Shown piece after piece: positions 1-7,100 of a DNA stretch of 19,876 nt (the first letter of the stretch is position 1; each line of letters opens with the position of its first letter). The stretch is from the NCBI GenBank assembly GCA_015232795.1, contig JADFYX010000016.1, positions 1-19,876 of the forward strand, in the 5' to 3' direction. Below the pieces are notes generated by a model that saw nothing but the letters and a program-made list of their open reading frames with translations, did not search any database and was not told where the DNA came from. Made by a program: the position numbers and the translations under genes. This DNA comes from Magnetococcales bacterium (GTDB taxonomy: Bacteria; Pseudomonadota; Magnetococcia; Magnetococcales; JADFYX01).

Positions 1-149
1 ATAAGACTTTCCCCTGATATGCCAGGTGAATCAATAGCTTGCGTCAGGTGCGTGGCGACAACTGCCGAATCTAGGTTAAACTGTTTTGGAGGGAGTTTTT
101 CTAAAAATTTATGGCAATCACGGGAAATATCAAGATGATGTAGAGTCAT
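1..149 (-). CDS. RelE/ParE-like toxin, N-terminal part, carrying a dispersed repeat in frame; cut by window edge
   Basis: An open frame begins with ATG at 149-147, inside the last codons of the antitoxin gene (20-base overlap), and stays open to the window edge (49 codons). Its start, with SRDCHKFLEKLPPKQF at residues 9-24, resembles the first helix of RelE/ParE-type toxins, which normally follow a Phd/YefM antitoxin. From about residue 25 the frame runs into the dispersed repeat seen elsewhere in the window, giving NLDSAVVAT, which does not look like RelE. No stop is created in the visible part. Either the toxin is disrupted by the repeat and continues as a chimera, or the family resemblance is limited to the first helix. 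The rest lies outside the window, so intactness cannot be judged. The gene order (antitoxin first, overlapping toxin) is typical; the family call is inference from a short stretch. Confidence 0.45.
   Translation of the reverse strand, partial: MTLHHLDISRDCHKFLEKLPPKQFNLDSAVVATHLTQAIDSPGISGESL
51..80 (+). repeat. Dispersed repeat, copy 1 (single arm)
   Basis: Thirty bases match 3476-3505 with two mismatches. The 19-base core CAACTGCCGAATCTAGGTT at 59-77 is identical to 2337-2355 and to the reverse complement of 3447-3465. No opposing arm is present in the visible sequence to the left, unlike the copy in front of fur. It lies within the toxin frame on the minus strand. Confidence 0.8.
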
Positions 150-405
150 CTTGGGCCATACCTTTTGCTAGGAATTCAAAACTTTTTTCTGGCCCAAGGT
201 AGCCATTTTTTTCAGCTTCAACTGCCTGTTCTGCCCAGTAGCGATCTTCTAAATTTTGTAGCTCATCATAACGTTGCCGTGAGAGGAGAACAGCATTTTC
301 CCTACCGGATTTTATTATGGAAATAGGAAGTTGTAAAACAGTCTCCAAATACTTTCCCATGCGAGTTTTAAATTCTGTTGCTGTTACTTTTTGCATTGTA
401 CGCAT
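130..405 (-). CDS. Phd/YefM-family antitoxin
   Basis: This is a 91-residue protein whose N-terminal half (MQKVTATEFKTRMGKYLE, then SIIKSGRENAVLLSRQRYDEL) is the usual Phd/YefM fold: a small DNA-binding dimer that represses its own operon. The acidic C-terminal part, roughly residues 50-91, is expected to wrap and block the toxin. The ATG at 405 is chosen because a perfect AGGAGG (416-411) sits five bases upstream; a second ATG at 396 is possible. The last 20 bases overlap the start of the toxin frame, so the two are probably translationally coupled. Known family behaviour is cytoplasmic toxin neutralisation and conditional cooperativity in autoregulation; here this is inferred from fold and order. 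The family call is solid. The partner's identity is less so, because its sequence changes into a repeat. Confidence 0.85.
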   Translation of the reverse strand: MRTMQKVTATEFKTRMGKYLETVLQLPISIIKSGRENAVLLSRQRYDELQNLEDRYWAEQAVEAEKNGYLGPEKSFEFLAKGMAQDDSTSS

Positions 406-736
406 AGGAACCTCCTAAACCTGATATTGAATTAATTATGGTTATATTAACTGATTTGATCATTTTAATAAAATCAAGATTTTTTCAAAATTCCTTTCTA
501 TTTCACCACCATCCAAACAACTGCTGAATCAATACACGGGGTTATTTTCTCTCCCTTATGCTCTTTTGTTTCTTAATTAGATTATACAGTTAAAAAACTA
601 ATGAGTCACAAAACCATGGGAATTGATCCTGCTTAATTTCATCAATATGTCATTCACCCTGCTACACCAAAGCTGGACATGGCAGTAAGTCAGAATTTAT
701 AAAAATTGGTATAAACTAGGTTCAAGGATAAACTTG
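406..736. other. AT-rich spacer between divergent antitoxin and holin cassette
   Basis: The two flanking genes point away from each other, so promoters for both should lie here. The right end carries a plausible extended -10 (see 707-727). On the antitoxin side the sequence is very AT-rich, with short imperfect inverted repeats (for example TGATTT and AAATCA flanking about 434-472) that could be an operator, but I could not fix a convincing -35/-10 pair. I see no coding signal or RNA gene. Confidence 0.5.
707..728 (+). promoter_or_regulatory. Extended -10 and Shine-Dalgarno of the holin-like cassette
   Basis: TG-G-TATAAA at 707-715 fits an extended -10, followed by CTAGGTTC and the ribosome site AAGGA (724-728), eight bases before the ATG at 737. 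No good -35 is visible. Transcription from this box would leave a leader of only about 15 bases. The stretch 709-727 matches 4140-4158 in front of the sensor kinase at 17 of 19 positions. Confidence 0.4.
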
Positions 737-907
737 ATGAATTATTTGATAAATCGTTTAAAAGAGCCATCAACATGGCGTAGTTTAATTCTATTATTAA
801 CAGCATTTGGTCTTTCAATATCACCTGAGGCTATGGAGCATATTGTAACTGTGGGTGTGGGGCTGTCTGGCTTAGTTGGAATAGTTACTACGGATTCTAT
901 AAAATGA
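737..907 (+). CDS. Small holin-like phage membrane protein
   Basis: This short gene (56 residues) was found by translating downstream of an AAGGA ribosome site. The protein begins MNYLINRLKEPSTWRS and has two hydrophobic stretches, about residues 17-28 and 35-49, separated by SPEAMEH. The NRLKEPSTW start followed by a membrane pair resembles small phage holin or holin-like proteins that I recall from prophage lysis modules; that resemblance comes from memory, not a search. Holins form pores in the inner membrane and time release of the endolysin. The stop overlaps the next start (ATGA, 904-907), so the two genes are coupled. No endolysin gene is near, so if it is phage-derived it is an isolated remnant or a domesticated pair. 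Confidence 0.6.
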   Translation: MNYLINRLKEPSTWRSLILLLTAFGLSISPEAMEHIVTVGVGLSGLVGIVTTDSIK

Positions 908-1164
908 ACAATCGTACCAAAAATCAGGCAGATACACTTCATGAATTGCTTATAAGCATGGGTAAGATGGAGGGGATCTTAGAGGCTATTCAACGCCGAC
1001 AACAAGAACAGACAAAATGGATGAGCAAGCTTGATGAACGCCTGCGTAATGTAGAAAAAAAAGCCGCCTTAAACGGTCTTTTAGCTGGGGGCATGGTGGG
1101 TATGGTAGTGGCTGTGGTGGGCCACTTTTTTAGAAGTTATTTTCACCCCCAAGGATTGCGGTAG
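904..1164 (+). CDS. Coiled-coil membrane-anchored small protein, phage-like
   Basis: The 86-residue protein has a charged, helix-forming region (about residues 8-53, with QRRQQEQTKWMSKLDERLRN) likely to form a coiled coil, then one hydrophobic segment (about residues 57-76, rich in Gly and Val), and a short basic tail. A soluble coiled coil followed by a C-terminal membrane anchor is common among small phage proteins encoded next to holins, but I do not recognise a specific family. It starts with the ATGA overlap of the holin-like gene and therefore probably acts with it. A hairpin with a T-run lies just downstream. The function is unknown. Confidence 0.65.
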   Translation: MNNRTKNQADTLHELLISMGKMEGILEAIQRRQQEQTKWMSKLDERLRNVEKKAALNGLLAGGMVGMVVAVVGHFFRSYFHPQGLR

Positions 1165-1196
1165 TCAAAAATACCAATACACTTTTCATCTGTTTA

Positions 1197-1232
1197 AATA
1201 GATAAATACGCAAAGCGGATTATCTATTTTTT
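1197..1232 (+). terminator. Possible rho-independent terminator of the holin-like cassette
   Basis: AATAGATAA (1197-1205) pairs perfectly with TTATCTATT (1220-1228), with a small inner CGC-AAA-GCG stem in the loop, and is followed by T residues and another T-rich stretch. The outer stem is AT-only, so strength is doubtful. It overlaps the stop codon of the convergent PilZ gene. Confidence 0.45.
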
Positions 1233-2084
1233 ACTCTTTTTTTTAACAGTTTTTTCACTTCCTTCACTTTTACTTTTTGTTGGAGTTTTAAAATCTTTAA
1301 ATAGTTCTCGTCGCCGCTGTATTTGGCGTAGTTGCGCGGTTGCAACCAAGGCTTCCAGATCACGCATTGCAGAATCATACTGCTCAAAATTAAAACGACA
1401 TCGATAATATACTACCTCTTCAATGCTGGTCCTCTCGATAATTGTTGCTTTGGTATTGCAACGAATATTTTGTGATTTCCATCTAAAATGACAGACTATT
1501 TCACCGCCATCCATAATGGAGGGTAGTTTTCCTTGGGGTTGGAAAAACAGACCACCACTGCTGATATTGATTAGCTTAACTGGAAATGTAATGCCTGCTT
1601 TACGGGTAATTGTGCCAATAAATCCCCAATCTTTATCGACTGAGACCCTAATTGATGCTCTTTTTTCTGTGCGAATTATAATATTTTCAGGAAACGAGAG
1701 TTTCAGAACATTCCGCTTTACAAGCTCTAAATAATAAACTTTAAATTCTAGATTATGGCGTTTGGTGCTCATTCTGAGCATCACAGAGTCACTCTTGCGA
1801 ATGCGAAGGTTACCAATTGCAGGATCAAGAGCATCAATGATCAAATAAAGACTTGTTGCCCCAACCTCACCACTGACAACATCCAGTTTTAAAAAAGAGT
1901 GATAATCAAATATTTGGCTACCGATTTTTACATTGATGGGAAAATCACCCTCCATGGTCATGATAGTGAGCAGTTGTGTCAAATTCTTTTCCTCACTGCA
2001 CACAACAGCATCATCTAGGCGTTCACCAACCAAATTCTCCCTTATTTTTGGTGAAGATTGGTAGAGAAATTCAATATAATCCAT
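1224..2084 (-). CDS. PilZ-domain protein, probable c-di-GMP receptor
   Basis: The protein has 286 residues. The C-terminal half carries both parts of the PilZ c-di-GMP site: RASIR (R142 to R146, the RxxxR motif) and NISSGG (N173, S175, G178, the [D/N]xSxxG motif). The N-terminal part, about residues 35-130, looks like the YcgR-type beta domain that often precedes PilZ. The tail (from about residue 265) is Lys/Ser-rich and probably disordered. There is no signal peptide or membrane segment, so it is cytoplasmic. Proteins of this layout act as c-di-GMP-responsive brakes or adaptors for motility or envelope machines; the target here is not shown. It is a single-gene unit; the diguanylate cyclase at 9858-10778 is a candidate source of its ligand. 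Confidence 0.85.
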   Translation of the reverse strand: MDYIEFLYQSSPKIRENLVGERLDDAVVCSEEKNLTQLLTIMTMEGDFPINVKIGSQIFDYHSFLKLDVVSGEVGATSLYLIIDALDPAIGNLRIRKSDSVMLRMSTKRHNLEFKVYYLELVKRNVLKLSFPENIIIRTEKRASIRVSVDKDWGFIGTITRKAGITFPVKLINISSGGLFFQPQGKLPSIMDGGEIVCHFRWKSQNIRCNTKATIIERTSIEEVVYYRCRFNFEQYDSAMRDLEALVATAQLRQIQRRRELFKDFKTPTKSKSEGSEKTVKKKSKK

Positions 2085-2315
2085 CAGTTAAAACCCCAAT
2101 ATCCAACATTAACCTGCAAAGTTGTAAATTAAATTGATAGGTTATTTTGTTTTAAGAAAAACAGATAAAATAACACTTATATAGCAAATAATTCACATTT
2201 TGTGCCGACTTGTAAATATTATAAAAAATGTTTTATTTGGAATGTTTAGAAGAGTAGCAAATCCACAGGATAGGCAGTAGATGAGCCATTTTTTTTGATC
2301 TGTTTTTAGCAACCA

Positions 2316-2355
2316 GCAGTTGTAAGCCCCCACTTACAACTGCCGAATCTAGGTT
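2316..2355 (+). repeat. Dispersed repeat, copy 2, with its own perfect hairpin
   Basis: The 19-base core is present at 2337-2355. Its first part is mirrored to the left: GCAGTTGTAAG (2316-2326) pairs perfectly with CTTACAACTGC (2333-2343) around a six-base loop. The CCGAATCTAGG part is not mirrored, unlike the copy at fur. The repeat ends seven bases from the stop codon of the hydrolase gene. Neither side of the hairpin has a T-run suited to termination. Confidence 0.75.
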
Positions 2356-2361
2356 TTAGCA

Positions 2362-3198
2362 CTATTTTGCTGAGATATGTTTAAGGATTTCAGACAATAA
2401 AAAGCCATCGGCTGCAACCAAAAAGTGACCAGTTCCAGAGGTATAAACAGTTGATTTACCTCTTAGTTGTTGGACATTATTCATATCCTGACTGATGGTT
2501 GGCACTATATTATCACCCCAAATCATATAGGATCCAACTCTAACAACAGAGATATATTTAATATCTGGATGGGGAGAGTTATTCAAATAGTATAACAACG
2601 AACCGGGCCAAGGACCGGAAATATCATAATAGAGGCTACGTGATGACTTGAGTGTGTGGTATTGGGAACCTCCAAAAATATCTTTCATAACCTCAATAGG
2701 CCATGGAGAGTCGGTAAAATCCAGGGCTTGTCCGGCTCTCGGTGTACCAAGGTGAGGAGAAGCGATGGTTATTAATGCTTTGGGAGTTGACACCAACCCC
2801 TTAACCAGTGCCAGCCTTGCAACGACTCCACCTACAGAATGACCAGCAAGAATAAATGGCTCTCCCTTATGTCGCTGGTTTAAAAAATTTAGCATTAATT
2901 GCAGGTGTTGAGACTGAAAATTTAGGGGTGCTAGAGATGGTAAAGTGACTATATAAACCTTATTTTCTCTCTTTTGCCCTGCAATAGCAGGCAGCAGGTG
3001 AACCCTACCACCAGGGTCGGTGGAGACAATTCCTGCCCGATGCCAACCGTTTTGTTCCAACACCGAAGCCACCCCACTCTGCTCCCAACTACCTGGAGAA
3101 CCCAAATAACCATGAATCAAGACCAAAACATCCGCCCTGGCCCCACCGCTAAACCCGATAACGAAGAGAGCTATTAATAATCCTGCAAATTTTTTCAT
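2362..3198 (-). CDS. Exported alpha/beta hydrolase (lipase/esterase-like, PGAP1-like fold)
   Basis: The 278-residue protein has a signal peptide (MKK, a hydrophobic core, and a cut after about residue 22 at ARA), so it is exported to the periplasm or beyond. The mature part opens with VLVLIHGYLGS, giving the HG oxyanion element at H29-G30. The nucleophile elbow GHSVGG places the serine at 121. D229 (in GDNIVP) and H258 (in GTGHFL) complete a plausible triad. SPHLGTP at about 147-153 is typical of lipases of the PGAP1/LipA type. The substrate is unknown; lipid or ester hydrolysis is the family expectation. A GGTGGA ribosome site lies just before the ATG. It stands alone, divergent from fur, and a dispersed repeat sits just after its stop. 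Confidence 0.8.
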   Translation of the reverse strand: MKKFAGLLIALFVIGFSGGARADVLVLIHGYLGSPGSWEQSGVASVLEQNGWHRAGIVSTDPGGRVHLLPAIAGQKRENKVYIVTLPSLAPLNFQSQHLQLMLNFLNQRHKGEPFILAGHSVGGVVARLALVKGLVSTPKALITIASPHLGTPRAGQALDFTDSPWPIEVMKDIFGGSQYHTLKSSRSLYYDISGPWPGSLLYYLNNSPHPDIKYISVVRVGSYMIWGDNIVPTISQDMNNVQQLRGKSTVYTSGTGHFLVAADGFLLSEILKHISAK

Positions 3199-3443
3199 TA
3201 TTCCACCATTTTTTGTCTAATGTTTTACCAATTTGTGCATGTTTTAAAATTTTAAGATCCGAATGACCTTCACTATCCAGCCTTATTAATTTACAATAGG
3301 ATTAGAGAAATTTAACACCATTTTTATTTTATGTGCAATATACCACTGTATTTTATAAAATATTCGGGTAAAGATTCTGTTTGCTGTTTAACCAACAATT
3401 TCGTTTAAATGGTAATTCTCATCCCCCTTATCTAATTAACTAA
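3199..3443. other. AT-rich divergent spacer between hydrolase and fur
   Basis: This stretch plus the palindrome that follows forms a gene-free gap of about 325 bases. It must hold promoters for the hydrolase (minus) and fur (plus). It is very AT-rich, and I could not single out a convincing sigma-70 pair. One weak Fur-box-like sequence is listed separately. There is no coding signal. Confidence 0.4.
3410..3424 (+). promoter_or_regulatory. Weak Fur-box-like sequence upstream of fur
   Basis: TGGTAATTCTCATCC agrees with the 7-1-7 Fur consensus (TGATAATNATTATCA) at 10 of 14 informative positions. Autoregulation of fur is common, and the site lies about 100 bases before the start. In AT-rich DNA such a match may be chance. 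Confidence 0.25.
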
Positions 3444-3505
3444 TTAAACCTAGATTCGGCAGTTGGCGTAGCTTACGTAGCGACAACCGCCGAATCTAGG
3501 TTAAA
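3444..3505. repeat. 62-base palindrome made of two inverted repeat copies, forming the fur leader
   Basis: The arms 3444-3465 and 3484-3505 pair at 20 of 22 positions around an 18-base centre. Each arm contains the 19-base dispersed core (3447-3465 on the minus strand; 3484-3502 on the plus strand with one T-to-C change). The right arm ends 18 bases before the chosen fur start, and the fur ribosome site AGGA (3511-3514) follows directly. If transcribed, the stem would sit in the fur 5' leader. Confidence 0.85.
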
Positions 3506-3523
3506 ATGTTAGGATGCTCTGCC

Positions 3524-3961
3524 ATGAACATGAACAATAATCTCAAAAAGGCTGGACTTAAAGCTACTCTACCACGTTTACGAGTATTGGAACTTTTTTT
3601 AAACGAGCCAGACAAACATTTTACCGCCGAAGATGTTTTTAAAAAATTTCTTTTTGATGGTGATGAAATTGGCCTTGCCACCATCTACCGAGTTCTTACC
3701 CAGTTTGAACATGCAGAACTTTTACAACGCCACCACTTTGAGTCCGGCAAAGCTGTTTTTGAGCTAAACCAAGGTATGCACCACGACCATCTGGTCTGTT
3801 TAGAGTGTGGTAGTGTTGAAGAGTTTATTGATGAGAGCATTGAAAATCGGCAGCGAGAAATTGCTAAAGAGCGAGGGTTTGTAGTCCGAGATCATGCCCT
3901 TTACATCTATGTGGACTGCTTGAAAGAAAACTGTCCTAACCGTAGTAAAGCAAGCAGTTAA
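3524..3961 (+). CDS. fur: Fur-family metal-responsive repressor
   Basis: This is an iron-responsive transcriptional repressor: a dimer with an N-terminal winged helix and a C-terminal metal-binding, dimerising domain. The ATG at 3524 is preferred over one at 3506 because AGGA lies nine bases before it. With this start the four zinc cysteines fall at 92, 95 (VCLECG) and 132, 137 (CLKENC), the same numbers as I recall for E. coli Fur, and the protein is 145 residues, a normal length. The start KKAGLKATLPRLRVLE and the recognition helix region GLATIYRVLTQFEHAELL are classical. HHDH (86-89) belongs to the regulatory metal site. These features favour Fur over Zur or PerR, though metal specificity cannot be read with certainty. 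It appears monocistronic. Its leader is a long palindromic repeat, and a weak Fur box lies upstream. Confidence 0.9.
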   Translation: MNMNNNLKKAGLKATLPRLRVLELFLNEPDKHFTAEDVFKKFLFDGDEIGLATIYRVLTQFEHAELLQRHHFESGKAVFELNQGMHHDHLVCLECGSVEEFIDESIENRQREIAKERGFVVRDHALYIYVDCLKENCPNRSKASS

Positions 3962-4057
3962 CAGAGTTTCATTTTTTCACAAGCTCTCAGTTAAGTCATT
4001 TGGATACGAAGTGATGGATTATTGAGGAATATGTGGTAGGGCCACGCGTTACTGGAA

Positions 4058-4149
4058 GGTATGTATGAATTGTCGGTTAAGGTACTTCCAAATGTATAAT
4101 CTAGGTATGTATGAATTGTCGGTTAAGGTACTTCCAAATGTATAATCTA
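4058..4149 (+). repeat. Perfect tandem duplication of a 46-base unit upstream of the sensor kinase
   Basis: The unit 4058-4103 is repeated exactly at 4104-4149, and the first three bases of a third copy (GGT) follow. Each unit ends in TATAATCTA and contains TTGTCG 19 bases before TATAAT. The exact identity points to a recent event. Confidence 0.95.
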
Positions 4150-4161
4150 GGTTTAAGGTGG
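4116..4161 (+). promoter_or_regulatory. Candidate promoter and ribosome site of the sensor kinase operon
   Basis: The consensus -10 TATAAT is at 4141-4146. The best -35 is TTGTCG at 4116-4121, but the 19-base spacer is long. AAGG at 4155-4158 lies seven bases before the ATG at 4166. Initiation from this box would leave a leader of roughly 12 bases. The same box occurs 46 bases upstream (TATAAT at 4095-4100) because of the tandem duplication, so two start points are possible. Confidence 0.5.
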
Positions 4162-4165
4162 CACT

Positions 4166-7100
4166 ATGACTATCAATAATCAGTACCGCCAGTTTTTGCT
4201 CCTAGTCCTAATAATGATCACAGTCACGGTGACTGCAACCGCCTTTTCCTTGATCATGCTCTATAAATCTTCGATCAAGACCGAGGAAAATCAACTCCAA
4301 CAGTTATCAAAAAGCCAGGTTTCCCTGATCCGAGCCATGTACTCGTTTGAGTCCGAGACTCATGGAGATAGTTATCCCGGCGGAGCCATTGATGGGACAG
4401 TCAAAAACACTATAGCCGCTTTAAACAAACAAAAAGGCTTTGGTCAAACTGGTGAGTTTGTCCTGGGGCAAATCAATGGTGACAAAATTGAGTTTCTCGT
4501 CAAGTCCAGATTGATGCAAAAACGCTTGCCCTCCCTTCCCCTTGAAGGACCTCTGGCTCGCCCCATGCAGTTGGCTTTAGCTGGACAATCGGGATTGATT
4601 ACTGAACTTGATTATCGTTCGGTCAAAGTCCTTGCCGCCTATCAGGCTATCCCTGAATTAAACATTGGACTAGTATGCAAAATTGATATAGATGAAATTC
4701 ATGCCCCGTTTATCAACTCTGCCTTATTGGCAACGTTCATTGCCCTATTCACCCTGGGATTGGGTCTGCTCCTGCTGTGGCAGGTGGAGTCGACCTCCCA
4801 GCTAAGGGATGAGTTTTCCTTTTTTCTTGGTAAGGGAAGAGAAATTAGCAGGTTGGAGAGAGTCTTCTATTTGTTGTTGGTCATGTCCTTGGTTACCATA
4901 GCCACAACTACTACCGCTAATCTGCTGCTTTATCGAACATCCTATAGTGACTCTGAATCATTCCTTGCTGAAATGGTTGCCAGTCAAAAACGGATTATTG
5001 ATCAATATGAGAATGAGTTATTGACAGATCCCAGTCTCGAAGCCAAAAGTGAAACTCTGGCCCGGTTCGTCGAAGCCTATGAGACCGGTAACGGTTTTGG
5101 CAACTCAGGAGAGTTTGTGATGGGGCGACTCAACGGACGAAACATTGAATTTCTTCTGAAGTCCACCATAACTGGCATGCCTGTGCCACCAATTTTCATA
5201 TCATCAGAAGCTGCAGGCCCCATGCGGATGGCACTTTCAGGGTTCCAAGGGGTACGGGCTGACAAGGATTACCGCTCTGAAGATGTTTTGGCAGCCTATG
5301 CCCCTCTGGACATTCTGGATACCGGACTTGTTGCAAAAATCGATCTGGCTGAACTGCAAGAACCTTTTATGACCTCTGGAATACGTACCATGGGGTTTAC
5401 ACTGGTAATGATTGTCATTGGTTCGCTCTTTATGGCCCGAAAGATGGAAAATGCGGTGGTGAAGAGTAATTCTGGAGAAATAAAGTCCAATAGGTTTATT
5501 CAATCAGACGGCCACAAAGAGGTTCCTTTCAGTCTGATCATTTTATCTGTGTGGATGGCACTGGCTGTTACGGCCTTGGATCTAGCCATGCCTTTAGGAG
5601 TGGCTGGGGGAGTGCCTTTCACAGCTTTGGTATTGTTGGGTGGTTGGTATCCAAAACGTTCCCATATCATCTGGCTGGCAGTTGTCGCGACAGTACTGAC
5701 TGTTGTCGGATATTTGGCCTCCACGCCAGGGTTAGAGTCGTGGATGGCACTGACCAATCGTATTTATGCCTTGTTCACCATTTGGGCAACTGCCCTAACA
5801 CTGAGCCTTGCTAAAGCCTCTGAACTGGAAATTTTCCGTCAGACATCTGAATTGCAGAAGTTATCAAGTGCTTTGGAGCAAAGCCCATCTGCGGTTATTA
5901 TCACCGACCCGATGGGAAACATTGAATTTGTCAATCTCCATTTTACTGTGATGACGGGATACACTTTCAATGAAGCTCAGGGGCAAAATCTTAGGATACT
6001 GAAATCAGAATTGCAGGATCCTCATCTTTACGAGGCGTTGTGGCAGCAGGTCAATATCGGCAAAAGTTGGCAGGGAGAGATGATCAACAAGACAAAATCT
6101 GGTCGTGATTTTTGGTCCTCTGTTTCCATTAATTCATTGTGTGATAAAGATGGTACTATCCGATATTTTGTATGTGTTCAGCATGATATCAGTTCACTGA
6201 AAGAGACGGAGAAACAATTATTTCAGGCCAACCGGGATTTAAACACCCGATTGCTGTTTTCTGAGATATTGAAGATTGCCGTCGACAAGAATAAAGCCCT
6301 TGAAAAGTTGTGCCAGGTACTGGTAGAAGATGCCGGATACGAAATGGCTTGGGTAGGATTTATCGAGAAAGATGGTTCCAAGCGGGTATTCCCAGTGGCC
6401 GCGTATGGAGAAAACGCCAAAGATTATTTGGATGGGTTGATTGTCTCTTGGGATGACTCATCGCCTTTTGGGAATGGCCCGACCGGACTGGCTGCACGTA
6501 CTGGTCAACTCAAGATTATTTCTAGCACTCAGAACGATTCCAGCTATAAACCATGGCAGTCGGAAGCCACGAACAAAGGCTTTCTTTCCAGCATTGCCAT
6601 ACCACTTACCGACAACAACACTCCATTTGGTGTATTGAATATCTACTCATCCAAACAGGATACCTTCGATGAAACGGAAAGTCGGTTACTGACCGCCTTG
6701 AGTCAGCAGATGGCTGACGGGATCTTGCGTCTGCGAGAGACCCGTCTGCGTCATCAGGCAGAGGTAGCCATGAAGGAGAGTGAGCAGCGCTTCCGTACCC
6801 TGTTCAATGCCATGACTAGTGGTGTCGCCATCTATCAATCCGTTGATGATGGCAATGACTTCATCTTTTCCGATATCAACAAATCCGGTCTTCGAATCGC
6901 CAGGATTCTTGATAGCATTCCCTTGACTGGTCGACGGGTTAAAGAGGTTTTGCCCTTGGTTGAAGAGTCCGGTTTGCTGCAGGTGTTTCAACATGTGTAC
7001 CGTACGGGTAAGTCCATACTTCACCCTATCTGTCGTTACCAGGACGATCAACTGCAATCCTGGCTGGAATACAACGTATTTCAACTTGAATCAGGTGAAG

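Noticed and set aside
742..942. Minus-strand open frame of 66 codons
   Set aside because: It lies opposite the holin-like gene and the start of the next gene, which have ribosome sites and recognisable layout; its own sequence resembles no family.
2316..2343. Hairpin considered as a terminator for the hydrolase gene
   Set aside because: Neither strand has a T-run after the stem; the sequence is better explained as part of the dispersed repeat.
3506..3523. Earlier ATG as start of fur
   Set aside because: It is created at the end of the palindromic repeat with no ribosome site; the ATG at 3524 has AGGA at good spacing and gives cysteine numbering like E. coli Fur.
4061..4145. Two copies of a 12-codon mini-frame (MYELSVKVLPNV) in the tandem repeat
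   Set aside because: No usable ribosome site spacing, and the frame's stop lies within the -10 box; more likely a by-product of promoter sequence.
4058..4149. Tandem repeat considered as a CRISPR or phage attachment site
   Set aside because: Only two adjacent copies with no spacers, no cas genes and no integrase.
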